64,000 nucleotides of DNA. It comes from Anaspis maculata. Taxonomy: Eukaryota; Arthropoda; Insecta; Coleoptera; Scraptiidae. Numbering within the stretch: position 1 is the stretch's first letter; the number at the start of each line of letters is the position of its first letter. Location: contig OX421963.1 of NCBI GenBank assembly GCA_949128115.1, positions 85,383,602 through 85,447,601 on the forward strand, given 5' to 3'. The notes under the pieces are model-generated. The model had not been told where the DNA came from. It ran no database searches and saw only the letters and a list, made by a program, of their open reading frames with translations. Below are positions 27,501 to 41,349 of this stretch, in pieces. A program made the position numbers and the translations under genes.

Positions 27501-30500
27501 GATGCCTGATTGTAGTTTTCTTGTGCAAAACAAGCTTATCAAGCGACTCCAAATCACGTTTCAAAGCCAGCATTCGTAAAAATGGTGAAAATGTTTCGTT
27601 TTAGATCTCAAATGTGATTTTTCTGTACAAAACAAGATTGTCAAGCGACACCATTGCAAATTCTAGCGCCAGGATATGTGAAAATGGTGAATGCGCCTCG
27701 TTTGAACGCTGAAATGTGATTTCCTTGTGAGATTGAATGGAGTGTTCGAAGAAGAGTTGGAAAACAAGCATATTAAACAATTTTATTCCACATTCTAGCA
27801 CCAGGGCTTGTGAGGATGCTAAATACGCCTTGAATTGATGCCTGATTGTAGTTTTCTTGTGCAAAACAAGCGTATCAAGCGACTCCAAATCACGTTTCAA
27901 AGCCAGCATTCGTAAGAATGGTGAAAACGTTCCGTTTTAAATCTCAAATGTGATTTTTCTGTACAAAACAAGATTGTCAAGCGACACCATTGCAAATTCT
28001 AGCGCCAGGATATGTGAAAATGGTGAATGCGCTTCGTTTGAACGCTGAAATGTGATTTCCTTGTGAGATTGAATGGTGTGTTCGAAGAAGAGTTGGAAAA
28101 CAAGCATATTAAACAACTTTATTCCACATTCTAGCACCAGGGCTTGTGAGGATGCTAAATACGCCTTGAATTGATGCCTGATTGTAGTTTTCTTGTGCAA
28201 AACAAGCTTATCAAGCGACTCCAAATCACGTTTCAAAGCCAGCATTAGTAAAAATGGTAAAAACGTTTGGTTTTAAATCTCAAATGTGATTTTTCTGTAC
28301 AAAACTAGATTGTCAAGCGACACCATTGCAAATTCTGGCGCCAGGATGTGTGAAAATGGTGAATGCGCCTCGTTTGAACGCTAAAATGTGATTTTCTTGT
28401 CCGATTGGATGGAGTGTTCGAAGAAGAGTTGGAAAACAAGCATGTCAAACAACTTCATTCCATATTCTAGCACCAGAGCTTGTGAGGATGCTGAATACGC
28501 CTTGAATTGATGCCTGATTGTAGTTTTCTTGTGCAAAACAAGCTTATCAAGCGACTCAAAATCACGTTTCAAAGCCAGCATTCGTGAGAATGGTGAAAAT
28601 GTTTCGTTTTAAATCTCAAATGTGATTTTTCTGTACAAAACAAGATTGTCAAGCGACACCATTGCAAATTCTAGCGCCAGGATATGTGAAAATGGTGAAT
28701 GCGCCTCGTTTGAACGCTGAAATGTGATTTCCTTGTGAGATTGAATGGAGTGTTCGAAGAATAGTTGGAAAACAAGCATATTAAACAACTTTATTCCACA
28801 TTCTAGCACCAGGGCTTGTGAGGATGCTAAATACGCCTTGAATTGATGCCTGATTGTAGTTTTCTTGTGCAAAACAAGCGTATCAAGCGACTCCAAATCA
28901 CGTTTCAAAGCCAGCATTCGTAAGAATGGTGAAAACGTTCCGTTTTAAATCTCAAATGTGATTTTTCTGTACAAAACAAGATTGTCAAGCGACACCATTG
29001 CAAATTCTAGCGCCAGGATATGTGAAAATGGTGAATGCGCTTCGTTTGAACGCTGAAATGTGATTTCCTTGTGAGATTGAATGGTGTGTTCGAAGAAGAG
29101 TTGGAAAACAAGCATAAAGAACAACTTTATTCCACATTCTAGCACCAGGGCTTGTGAGGATGCTAAATACGCCTTGAATTGATGCCTGATTGTAGTTTTC
29201 TTGTGCAAAACAAGCTTATCAAGCGACTCCAAATCACGTTTCAAGGCCAGCATTCGTGAGAATGGTGAAAATGTTTCGTTTTAAATCTCAAATGTGATTT
29301 TTCTGTACTAAACAAGATTGTCAAGCGACACCATTGCAAATTCTAGCGCCAGGATATGTAAAAATGGTGAATGCGCCTCGTTTGAACGCTGAAATGTGAT
29401 TTCCTTGTGAGATTGAATGGAGTGTTCGAAGAAGAGTTGGAAAACAAGCATATTAAACAACTTTATTCCACATTCTAGCACCAGGGCTTGTGAGGATGAT
29501 GAATACGCCTTGAATTGATGCCTGATTGTAGTTTTCTTGTGCAAAACAAGCTTATCAAGCGACTCCAAATCACGTTTCAAAGCCAGCATTCGTAAAAATG
29601 GTGAAAATGTTTCGTTTTAAATCTCAAATGTGATTTTTCTGTACTAAACAAGATTGTCAAGCGACACCATTGCAAATTCCAGCGCCAAGATATGTGAAAA
29701 TGGTGAATGCGCCTCGTTTGAACGCTGAAATGTGATTTCCTTGTGAGATTGAATGGAGTGTTCGAAGAAGAGTTGGAAAACAAGCATATTAAACAACTTT
29801 ATTCCACATTCTAGCACCAGGGCTTGTGAGGATGATGAATACGCCTTGAATTGATGCCTGATTGTAGTTTTCTTGTGCAAAACAAGCTTATCAAGCGACT
29901 CCAAATCACGTTTCAAAGCCAGCATTCGTAAAAATGGTGAAAATGTTTCGTTTTAGATCTCAAATGTGATTTTTCTGTACAAAACAAGATTGTCAAGCGA
30001 CACCATTGCAAATTCTAGCGCCAGGATATGTGAAAATGGTGAATGCGCCTCGTTTGAACGCTGAAATGTGATTTCCTTGTGAGATTGAATGGAGTGTTCG
30101 AAGAAGAGTTGGAAAACAAGCATATTAAACAACTTTATTCCACATTCTAGCACCAGGGCTTGTGAGGATGCTAAATACGCCTTGAATTGATGCCTGATTG
30201 TAGTTTTCTTGTGCAAAACAAGCGTATCAAGCGACTCCAAATCACGTTTCAAAGCCAGCATTCGTAAGAATGGTGAAAACGTTCCGTTTTAAATCTCAAA
30301 TGTGATTTTTCTGTACAAAACAAGATTGTCAAGCGACACCATTGCAAATTCTAGCGCCAGGATATGTGAAAATGGTGAATGCGCTTCGTTTGAACGCTGA
30401 AATGTGATTTCCTTGTGAGATTGAATGGTGTGTTCGAAGAAGAGTTGGAAAACAAGCATATTAAACAACTTTATTCCACATTCTAGCACCAGGGCTTGTG

Positions 30501-31661
30501 AGGATGCTAAATACGCCTTGAATTGATGCCTGATTGTAGTTTTCTTGTGCAAAACAAGCTTATCAAGCGACTCCAAATCACGTTTCAACGCCAGCATTCG
30601 TGAGAATGGTGAAAATGTTTCGTTTTAAATCTCAAATGTGATTTTTCTGTACAAAACAAGATTGTCAAGCGACACCATTGCAAATTCTAGCGCCAGGATA
30701 TGTGAAAATGGTGAATGCGCCTCGTTTGAACGCTGAAATGTGATTTCCTTGTGAGATTGAATGGAGTGTTCGAAGAAGAGTTGGAAAACAAGCATATTAA
30801 ACAACTTTATTCCACATTCTAGCACCAGGGCTTGTGAGGATGCTAAATACGCCTTGAATTGATGCCTGATTGTAGTTTTCTTGTGCAAAACAAGCTTATC
30901 AAGCGACTCCAAATCACGTTTCAAAGCCAGCATTCGTGAGAATGGTGAAAATGTTTCGTTTTAAATCTCAAATGTGATTTTTCTGTACAAAACAAGATTG
31001 TCAAGCGACACCATTGCAAATTCTAGCGCCAGAATATGTGAAAATGGTGAATGCGCCTCGTTTGAACGCTGAAATGTGATTTCCTTGTGAGATTGAATGG
31101 AGTGTTCGAAGAAGAGTTGGAAAACAAGCATATCAAACAACTTTATTCCACATTCTAGCACCAGGGCTTGTGAGGATGCTAAATACGCCTTGAATTGATG
31201 CCTGATTGTAGTTTTCTTGTGCAAAACATGCGTATCAAGCGACTCCAAATCACGTTTCAAAGCCAGCATTCGTAAGAATGGTGAAAACGTTCCGTTTTAA
31301 ATCTCAAATGTGATTTTTCTGTACAAAACAAGATTGTCAAGCGACACCATTGCAAATTCTAGCGCCAGGATATGTGAAAATGGTGAATGCGCTTCGTTTG
31401 AACGCTGAAATGTGATTTCCTTGTGAGATTGAATGGTGTGTTCGAAGAAGAGTTGGAAAACAAGCATATTAAACAACTTTATTCCACATTCTAGCACCAG
31501 GGCTTGTGAGGATGCTAAATACGCCTTGAATTGATGCCTGATTGTAGTTTTCTTGTGCGAAACAAGCTTATCAAGCGACTCCAAATCACGTTTCAAGGCC
31601 AGCATTCGTGAGAATGGTGAAAATGTTTCGTTTTAAATCTCAAATGTGATTTTTCTGTACT
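23934..31661. repeat. First copy of a 7,728-bp (23-monomer) tandem duplication
   Basis: This block recurs immediately to the right at an offset of exactly 7,728 bp, which is 23 monomers. Rare variants are shared at matching positions: gtgaaga (about 26467 and 34195), ctgaattgtg (25357 and 33085), cataaagaac (29113 and 36841), tttcaacgcc (30585 and 38313), agaatatgtg (31031 and 38759) and aacatgcgt (31226 and 38954). I saw no differences at the sites compared. Confidence 0.9.
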
Positions 31662-34600
31662 AAACAAGATTGTCAAGCGACACCATTGCAAATTCCAGCG
31701 CCAAGATATGTGAAAATGGTGAATGCGCCTCGTTTGAACGCTGAAATGTGATTTCCTTGTGAGATTGAATGGAGTGTTCGAAGAAGAGTTAGAAAACAAG
31801 CATATTAAACAACTTTATTCCACATTCTAGCACCAGGGCTTGTGAGGATGATGAATACGCCTTGAATTGATGCCTGATTGTAGTTTTCTTGTGCAAAACA
31901 AGCTTATCAAGCGACTCCAAATCACGTTTCAAAGCCAGCATTCGTAAAAATGGTGAAAATGTTTCGTTTTAAATCTCAAATGTGATTTTTCTGTACAAAA
32001 CAAGATTGTCAAGCGACACCATTGCAAATTCCAGCGCCAGGATGTGTTAAAATGGTGAATGCGCTTCGTTTAAACGCTGAAATGTGATTTTGTTGTACGA
32101 TTGGATGGAGTGTCCTAAGAAGAGTTGGAAAACAAGCATGTCGATCAACTTTATTCCACATTCTAGCACCAGAGCTTGTGAGGATGCTGAATACGCCTTG
32201 AGATGATGCCTGATTGTAGTTTTCTTGTGCAAAACAAACTTATCAAGCGACTCCAAATCACGTTTCAAAGCCAGCATTCGTAAGAAAGGTAAAAACGTTT
32301 GGTTTTAGATCTCAAATGTGATTTTTCTGTACAAAACAAGATTGTCAAGCGACACCATTGCAAATTCTAGCGCCAGGATATGTGAAAATGGTGAATGCGC
32401 CTCGTTTGAACGCTGAAATGTGATTTCCTTGTGAGATTGAATGGAGTGTTCGAAGAAGAGTTGGAAAACAAGCATATTAAACAACTTTATTCCACATTCT
32501 AGCACCAGGGCTTGTGAGGATGCTAAATACGCCTTGAATTGATGCCTGATTGTAGTTTTCTTGTGCAAAACAAGCGTATCAAGCGACTCCAAATCACGTT
32601 TCAAAGCCAGCATTCGTGAGAATGGTAAAAACGTTTGGTTTTAAATCTCAAATGTGATTTTTCTGTACAAAACAAGATTGTCAAGCGACACCATTGCAAA
32701 TTCTATAGCTAAAATGTGTGAAAATGGTGAGTGCGCCTCGTTTGAACGCTGAAATGTGATTTCCTTGTACGATTGAATGGAGTGTTCGAAGAAGAGTTGG
32801 AAAACAAGCATGTCAAACAACTTTATTCCACATTCTAGCACCAGAGCTTGTGAGGATGCTGAATACGCCTTGAGATGATGCCTGATTGTAGTTTTCTTGT
32901 GCAAAACAAGCTTATCAAGCGACTCCAAATCACGTTTCAAAGCCAGCATTAGTAAGAATGGTAAAAACGTTTGGTTTTAAATCTCAAATGTGATTTTTCT
33001 GTACAAAACAAGATTGTCAAGCGACACCATTGCAAATTCCAGCGCCAAGATATGTGAAAATGGTGAATGCGCCTCGTTTGAACGCTGAATTGTGATTTCC
33101 TTGTGAGATTGAATGGAGTGTTCGAAGAAGAGTTAGAAAACAAGCATATTAAACAACTTTATTCCACATTCTAGCACCAGGGCTTGTGAGGATGATGAAT
33201 ACGCCTTGAATTGATGCCTGATTGTAGTTTTCTTGTGCAAAACAAGCTTATCAAGCGACTCCAAATCACGTTTCAAAGCCAGCATTCGTAAAAATGGTGA
33301 AAATGTTTCGTTTTAAATCTCAAATGTGATTTTTCTGTACAAAACAAGATTGTCAAGCGACACCATTGCAAATTCCAGCGCCAGGATGTGTTAAAATGGT
33401 GAATGCGCTTCGTTTAAACGCTGAAATGTGATTTTGTTGTACGATTGGATGGAGTGTCCTAAGAAGAGTTGGAAAACAAGCATGTCGATCAACTTTATTC
33501 CACATTCTAGCACCAGAGCTTGTGAGGATGCTGAATACGCCTTGAGATGATGCCTGATTGTAGTTTTCTTGTGCAAAACAAACTTATCAAGCGACTCCAA
33601 ATCACGTTTCAAAGCCAGCATTCGTAAGAAAGGTAAAAACGTTTGGTTTTAGATCTCAAATGTGATTTTTCTGTACAAAACAAGATTGTCAAGCGACACC
33701 ATTGCAAATTCTAGCGCCAGGATATGTGAAAATGGTGAATGCGCCTCGTTTGAACGCTGAAATGTGATTTCCTTGTGAGATTAAATGGAGTGTTCGAAGA
33801 AGAGTTGGAAAACAAGCATATTAAACAACTTTATTCCACATTCTAGCACCAGGGCTTGTGAGGATGCTAAATACGCCTTGAATTGATGCCTGATTGTAGT
33901 TTTCTTGTGCAAAACAAGCTTATCAAGCGACTTCAAATCACGTTTCAAAGCCAGCATTCGTGAGAATGGTGAAAATGTTTCGTTTTGAATCTCAAATGTG
34001 ATTTTTCTGTACAAAACAAGATTGTCAAGCGACACCATTGCAAATTCCAGCGCCAAGATATGTGAAAATGGTGAATGCGCCTCGTTTGAACGCTGAAATG
34101 TGATTTCCTTGTGAGATTGAATGGAGTGTTCGAAGAAGAGTTGGAAAACAAGCATATTAAACAACTTTATTCCACATTCTAGCACCAGGGCTTGTGAAGA
34201 TGCTAAATACGCCTTGAATTGATGCCTGATTGTAGTTTTCTTGTGCAAAACAAGCTTATCAAGCGACTCCAAATCACGTTTCAAGGCCAGCATTCGTGAG
34301 AATGGTGAAAATGTTTCGTTTTAAATCTCAAATGTGATTTTTCTGTACTAAACAAGATTGTCAAGCGACACCATTGCAAATTCTAGCGCCAGGATATGTA
34401 AAAATGGTGAATGCGCCTCGTTTGAACGCTGAAATGTGATTTCCTTGTGAGATTGAATGGAGTGTTCGAAGAAGAGTTGGAAAACAAGCATATTAAACAA
34501 CTTTATTCCACATTCTAGCACCAGGGCTTGTGAGGATGATGAATACGCCTTGAATTGATGCCTGATTGTAGTTTTCTTGTGCAAAACAAGCTTATCAAGC

Positions 34601-37600
34601 GACTCCAAATCACGTTTCAAAGCCAGCATTCGTAAAAATGGTGAAAATGTTTCGTTTTAAATCTCAAATGTGATTTTTCTGTACTAAACAAGATTGTCAA
34701 GCGACACCATTGCAAATTCCAGCGCCAAGATATGTGAAAATGGTGAATGCGCCTCGTTTGAACGCTGAAATGTGATTTCCTTGTGAGATTGAATGGAGTG
34801 TTCGAAGAAGAGTTGGAAAACAAGCATATTAAACAACTTTATTCCACATTCTAGCACCAGGGCTTGTGAGGATGATGAATACGCCTTGAATTGATGCCTG
34901 ATTGTAGTTTTCTTGTGCAAAACAAGCTTATCAAGCGACTCCAAATCACGTTTCAAAGCCAGCATTCGTAAAAATGGTGAAAATGTTTCGTTTTAAATCT
35001 CAAATGTGATTTTTCTGTACTAAACAAGATTGTCAAGCGACACCATTGCAAATTCCAGCGCCAAGATATGTGAAAATGGTGAATGCGCCTCGTTTGAACG
35101 CTGAAATGTGATTTCCTTGTGAGATTGAATGGAGTGTTCGAAGAAGAGTTGGAAAACAAGCATATTAAACAACTTTATTCCACATTCTAGCACCAGGGCT
35201 TGTGAGGATGATGAATACGCCTTGAATTGATGCCTGATTGTAGTTTTCTTGTGCAAAACAAGCTTATCAAGCGACTCCAAATCACGTTTCAAAGCCAGCA
35301 TTCGTAAAAATGGTGAAAATGTTTCGTTTTAGATCTCAAATGTGATTTTTCTGTACAAAACAAGATTGTCAAGCGACACCATTGCAAATTCTAGCGCCAG
35401 GATATGTGAAAATGGTGAATGCGCCTCGTTTGAACGCTGAAATGTGATTTCCTTGTGAGATTGAATGGAGTGTTCGAAGAAGAGTTGGAAAACAAGCATA
35501 TTAAACAATTTTATTCCACATTCTAGCACCAGGGCTTGTGAGGATGCTAAATACGCCTTGAATTGATGCCTGATTGTAGTTTTCTTGTGCAAAACAAGCG
35601 TATCAAGCGACTCCAAATCACGTTTCAAAGCCAGCATTCGTAAGAATGGTGAAAACGTTCCGTTTTAAATCTCAAATGTGATTTTTCTGTACAAAACAAG
35701 ATTGTCAAGCGACACCATTGCAAATTCTAGCGCCAGGATATGTGAAAATGGTGAATGCGCTTCGTTTGAACGCTGAAATGTGATTTCCTTGTGAGATTGA
35801 ATGGTGTGTTCGAAGAAGAGTTGGAAAACAAGCATATTAAACAACTTTATTCCACATTCTAGCACCAGGGCTTGTGAGGATGCTAAATACGCCTTGAATT
35901 GATGCCTGATTGTAGTTTTCTTGTGCAAAACAAGCTTATCAAGCGACTCCAAATCACGTTTCAAAGCCAGCATTAGTAAAAATGGTAAAAACGTTTGGTT
36001 TTAAATCTCAAATGTGATTTTTCTGTACAAAACTAGATTGTCAAGCGACACCATTGCAAATTCTGGCGCCAGGATGTGTGAAAATGGTGAATGCGCCTCG
36101 TTTGAACGCTAAAATGTGATTTTCTTGTCCGATTGGATGGAGTGTTCGAAGAAGAGTTGGAAAACAAGCATGTCAAACAACTTCATTCCATATTCTAGCA
36201 CCAGAGCTTGTGAGGATGCTGAATACGCCTTGAATTGATGCCTGATTGTAGTTTTCTTGTGCAAAACAAGCTTATCAAGCGACTCAAAATCACGTTTCAA
36301 AGCCAGCATTCGTGAGAATGGTGAAAATGTTTCGTTTTAAATCTCAAATGTGATTTTTCTGTACAAAACAAGATTGTCAAGCGACACCATTGCAAATTCT
36401 AGCGCCAGGATATGTGAAAATGGTGAATGCGCCTCGTTTGAACGCTGAAATGTGATTTCCTTGTGAGATTGAATGGAGTGTTCGAAGAATAGTTGGAAAA
36501 CAAGCATATTAAACAACTTTATTCCACATTCTAGCACCAGGGCTTGTGAGGATGCTAAATACGCCTTGAATTGATGCCTGATTGTAGTTTTCTTGTGCAA
36601 AACAAGCGTATCAAGCGACTCCAAATCACGTTTCAAAGCCAGCATTCGTAAGAATGGTGAAAACGTTCCGTTTTAAATCTCAAATGTGATTTTTCTGTAC
36701 AAAACAAGATTGTCAAGCGACACCATTGCAAATTCTAGCGCCAGGATATGTGAAAATGGTGAATGCGCTTCGTTTGAACGCTGAAATGTGATTTCCTTGT
36801 GAGATTGAATGGTGTGTTCGAAGAAGAGTTGGAAAACAAGCATAAAGAACAACTTTATTCCACATTCTAGCACCAGGGCTTGTGAGGATGCTAAATACGC
36901 CTTGAATTGATGCCTGATTGTAGTTTTCTTGTGCAAAACAAGCTTATCAAGCGACTCCAAATCACGTTTCAAGGCCAGCATTCGTGAGAATGGTGAAAAT
37001 GTTTCGTTTTAAATCTCAAATGTGATTTTTCTGTACTAAACAAGATTGTCAAGCGACACCATTGCAAATTCTAGCGCCAGGATATGTAAAAATGGTGAAT
37101 GCGCCTCGTTTGAACGCTGAAATGTGATTTCCTTGTGAGATTGAATGGAGTGTTCGAAGAAGAGTTGGAAAACAAGCATATTAAACAACTTTATTCCACA
37201 TTCTAGCACCAGGGCTTGTGAGGATGATGAATACGCCTTGAATTGATGCCTGATTGTAGTTTTCTTGTGCAAAACAAGCTTATCAAGCGACTCCAAATCA
37301 CGTTTCAAAGCCAGCATTCGTAAAAATGGTGAAAATGTTTCGTTTTAAATCTCAAATGTGATTTTTCTGTACTAAACAAGATTGTCAAGCGACACCATTG
37401 CAAATTCCAGCGCCAAGATATGTGAAAATGGTGAATGCGCCTCGTTTGAACGCTGAAATGTGATTTCCTTGTGAGATTGAATGGAGTGTTCGAAGAAGAG
37501 TTGGAAAACAAGCATATTAAACAACTTTATTCCACATTCTAGCACCAGGGCTTGTGAGGATGATGAATACGCCTTGAATTGATGCCTGATTGTAGTTTTC

Positions 37601-39389
37601 TTGTGCAAAACAAGCTTATCAAGCGACTCCAAATCACGTTTCAAAGCCAGCATTCGTAAAAATGGTGAAAATGTTTCGTTTTAGATCTCAAATGTGATTT
37701 TTCTGTACAAAACAAGATTGTCAAGCGACACCATTGCAAATTCTAGCGCCAGGATATGTGAAAATGGTGAATGCGCCTCGTTTGAACGCTGAAATGTGAT
37801 TTCCTTGTGAGATTGAATGGAGTGTTCGAAGAAGAGTTGGAAAACAAGCATATTAAACAACTTTATTCCACATTCTAGCACCAGGGCTTGTGAGGATGCT
37901 AAATACGCCTTGAATTGATGCCTGATTGTAGTTTTCTTGTGCAAAACAAGCGTATCAAGCGACTCCAAATCACGTTTCAAAGCCAGCATTCGTAAGAATG
38001 GTGAAAACGTTCCGTTTTAAATCTCAAATGTGATTTTTCTGTACAAAACAAGATTGTCAAGCGACACCATTGCAAATTCTAGCGCCAGGATATGTGAAAA
38101 TGGTGAATGCGCTTCGTTTGAACGCTGAAATGTGATTTCCTTGTGAGATTGAATGGTGTGTTCGAAGAAGAGTTGGAAAACAAGCATATTAAACAACTTT
38201 ATTCCACATTCTAGCACCAGGGCTTGTGAGGATGCTAAATACGCCTTGAATTGATGCCTGATTGTAGTTTTCTTGTGCAAAACAAGCTTATCAAGCGACT
38301 CCAAATCACGTTTCAACGCCAGCATTCGTGAGAATGGTGAAAATGTTTCGTTTTAAATCTCAAATGTGATTTTTCTGTACAAAACAAGATTGTCAAGCGA
38401 CACCATTGCAAATTCTAGCGCCAGGATATGTGAAAATGGTGAATGCGCCTCGTTTGAACGCTGAAATGTGATTTCCTTGTGAGATTGAATGGAGTGTTCG
38501 AAGAAGAGTTGGAAAACAAGCATATTAAACAACTTTATTCCACATTCTAGCACCAGGGCTTGTGAGGATGCTAAATACGCCTTGAATTGATGCCTGATTG
38601 TAGTTTTCTTGTGCAAAACAAGCTTATCAAGCGACTCCAAATCACGTTTCAAAGCCAGCATTCGTGAGAATGGTGAAAATGTTTCGTTTTAAATCTCAAA
38701 TGTGATTTTTCTGTACAAAACAAGATTGTCAAGCGACACCATTGCAAATTCTAGCGCCAGAATATGTGAAAATGGTGAATGCGCCTCGTTTGAACGCTGA
38801 AATGTGATTTCCTTGTGAGATTGAATGGAGTGTTCGAAGAAGAGTTGGAAAACAAGCATATCAAACAACTTTATTCCACATTCTAGCACCAGGGCTTGTG
38901 AGGATGCTAAATACGCCTTGAATTGATGCCTGATTGTAGTTTTCTTGTGCAAAACATGCGTATCAAGCGACTCCAAATCACGTTTCAAAGCCAGCATTCG
39001 TAAGAATGGTGAAAACGTTCCGTTTTAAATCTCAAATGTGATTTTTCTGTACAAAACAAGATTGTCAAGCGACACCATTGCAAATTCTAGCGCCAGGATA
39101 TGTGAAAATGGTGAATGCGCTTCGTTTGAACGCTGAAATGTGATTTCCTTGTGAGATTGAATGGTGTGTTCGAAGAAGAGTTGGAAAACAAGCATATTAA
39201 ACAACTTTATTCCACATTCTAGCACCAGGGCTTGTGAGGATGCTAAATACGCCTTGAATTGATGCCTGATTGTAGTTTTCTTGTGCGAAACAAGCTTATC
39301 AAGCGACTCCAAATCACGTTTCAAGGCCAGCATTCGTGAGAATGGTGAAAATGTTTCGTTTTAAATCTCAAATGTGATTTTTCTGTACT
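31662..39389. repeat. Second copy of the 7,728-bp tandem duplication
   Basis: This is the right-hand copy of 23934-31661. Identity extends about 34 bp past the formal end, to 39423. There the left unit reads aattcc at 31696 while the right unit reads aattct at 39424, which marks the end of the duplicated tract. The left limit is bracketed by acaaaac at 23931 against actaaac at 31659. Confidence 0.9.
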
Positions 39390-40704
39390 AAACAAGATTG
39401 TCAAGCGACACCATTGCAAATTCTAGCGCCAGGATATGTGAAAATGGTGAATGCGCCTCGTTTGAACGCTGAAATGTGATTTCCTTGTGAGATTGAATGG
39501 AGTGTTCGAAGAAGAGTTGGAAAACAAGCATATTAAACAACTTTATTCCACATTCTAGCACCAGGGCTTGTGAGGATGATGAATACGCCTTGAATTGATG
39601 CCTGATTGTAGTTTTCTTGTGCAAAACAAGCTTATCAAGCGACTCCAAATCACGTTTCAAAGCCAGCATTCGTAAAAATGGTGAAAATGTTCCGTTTCAA
39701 ATCTCAAATGTGATTTTTCTGTACTAAACAAGATTGTCAAGCGACACCATTGCAAATTCCAGCGCCAAGATATGTGAAAATGGTGAATGCGCCTCGTTTG
39801 AACGCTGAAATGTGATTTCCTTGTGAGATTGAATGGAGTGTTCGAAGAAGAGTTGGAAAACAAGCATATTAAACAACTTTATTCCACATTCTAGCACCAG
39901 GGCTTGTGAGGATGCTAAATACGCCTTGAATTGATGCCTGATTGTAGTTTTTTTGTGCAAAACAAGCGTATCAAGCGACTCCAAATCACGTTTCAAAGCC
40001 AGCATTCGTAAGAATGGTGAAAACGTTCCGTTTTAAATCTCAAATGTGATTCTTCTGTACAAAACAAGATTGTCAAGCGACACCATTGCAAATTCTAGCG
40101 CCAGGATATGTGAAAATGGTGAATGCGCTTCGTTTGAACGCTGAAATGTGATTTCCTTGTGAGATTGAATGGTGTGTTCGAAGAAGAGTTGGAAAACAAG
40201 CATATTAAACAACTTTATTCCACATTCTAGCACCAGGGCTTGTGAGGATGCTAAATACGCCTTGAATTGATGCCTGATTGTAGTTTTCTTGTGCAAAACA
40301 AGCTCATCAAGCGACTCCAAATCACGTTTCAAAGCCAGCATTCGTGAGAATGGTGAAAATGTTTCGTTTTAAATCTCAAATGTGATTTTTCTGTACAAAA
40401 CAAGATTGTCAAGCGACACCATTGCAAATTCTAGCGCCAGGATATGTGAAAATGGTGAATGCGCCTCGTTTGAACGCTGAAATGTGATTTCCTTGTGAGA
40501 TTGAATGGAGTGTTCGAAAAAGAGTTGGAAAACAAGCATATTAAACAACTTTATTCCACATTCTAGCACCAGGGCTTGTGAGGATGCTAAATACGCCTTG
40601 AATTGATGCCTGATTGTAGTTTTCTTGTGCAAAACAAGCTTATCAAGCGACTCCAAATCACGTTTCAAAGCCAGCATTCGTAAGAATGGTGAAAACGTTC
40701 CGTT

Positions 40705-41349
40705 TTAAATCTCAAATGTGATTTTTCTGTACAAAACAAGATTGTCAAGCGACACCATTGCAAATTCCAGCGCCAGGATATGTGAAAATGGTGAATGCGC
40801 CTCGGTTGAACGCTGAAATGTGATTTCCTTGTGAGATTGAATGAAGTGTTCGAAGAAGAGTTGGAAAACAAGCATATTAAACAACTTTATTCCACATTCT
40901 AGCACCAGGGCTTTTGAGGATGCTAAATACGCCTTGAATTGATGCCTGATTGTAGTTTTCTTGTGCAAAACAAGCTTATCAAGCGACTCCAAATCACGTT
41001 TCAAAGCCAGCATTCGTAAGAATGGTGAAAACGTTCCGTTTTGAATCTCAAATGTGATTTTTCTGTACAAAACAAGATTGTCAAGCGACACCATTGCAAA
41101 TTCCAGCGCCAGGATATGTGAAAATGGTGAATGCGCCTCGGTTGAACGCTGAAATGTGATTTCCTTGTGAGATTGAATGAAGTGTTCGAAGAGGAGTTGG
41201 AAAACAAGCATATTAAACAACTTTATTCCACATTCTAGCACCAGGGCTTTTGAGGATGCTAAATACGCCTTGAATTGATGCCTGATTGTAGTTTTCTTGT
41301 GCAAAACAAGCTTATCAAGCGACTCCAAATCACGTTTCAAAGCCAGCAT
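40705..41349 (-). other. Two satellite monomers fused into one 214-codon open frame
   Basis: In most monomers the minus-strand frame ends at a TAA (plus-strand ttttaaatct). At about 41040 the plus strand reads ttttgaatct, so the stop becomes a CAA codon and two monomers read through as one frame of 214 codons. The same change gives 170-codon frames at 26053-26565 and 33781-34293. I see no promoter, splice or conservation signal, and I regard the frame as a chance product of the satellite. Confidence 0.5.
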
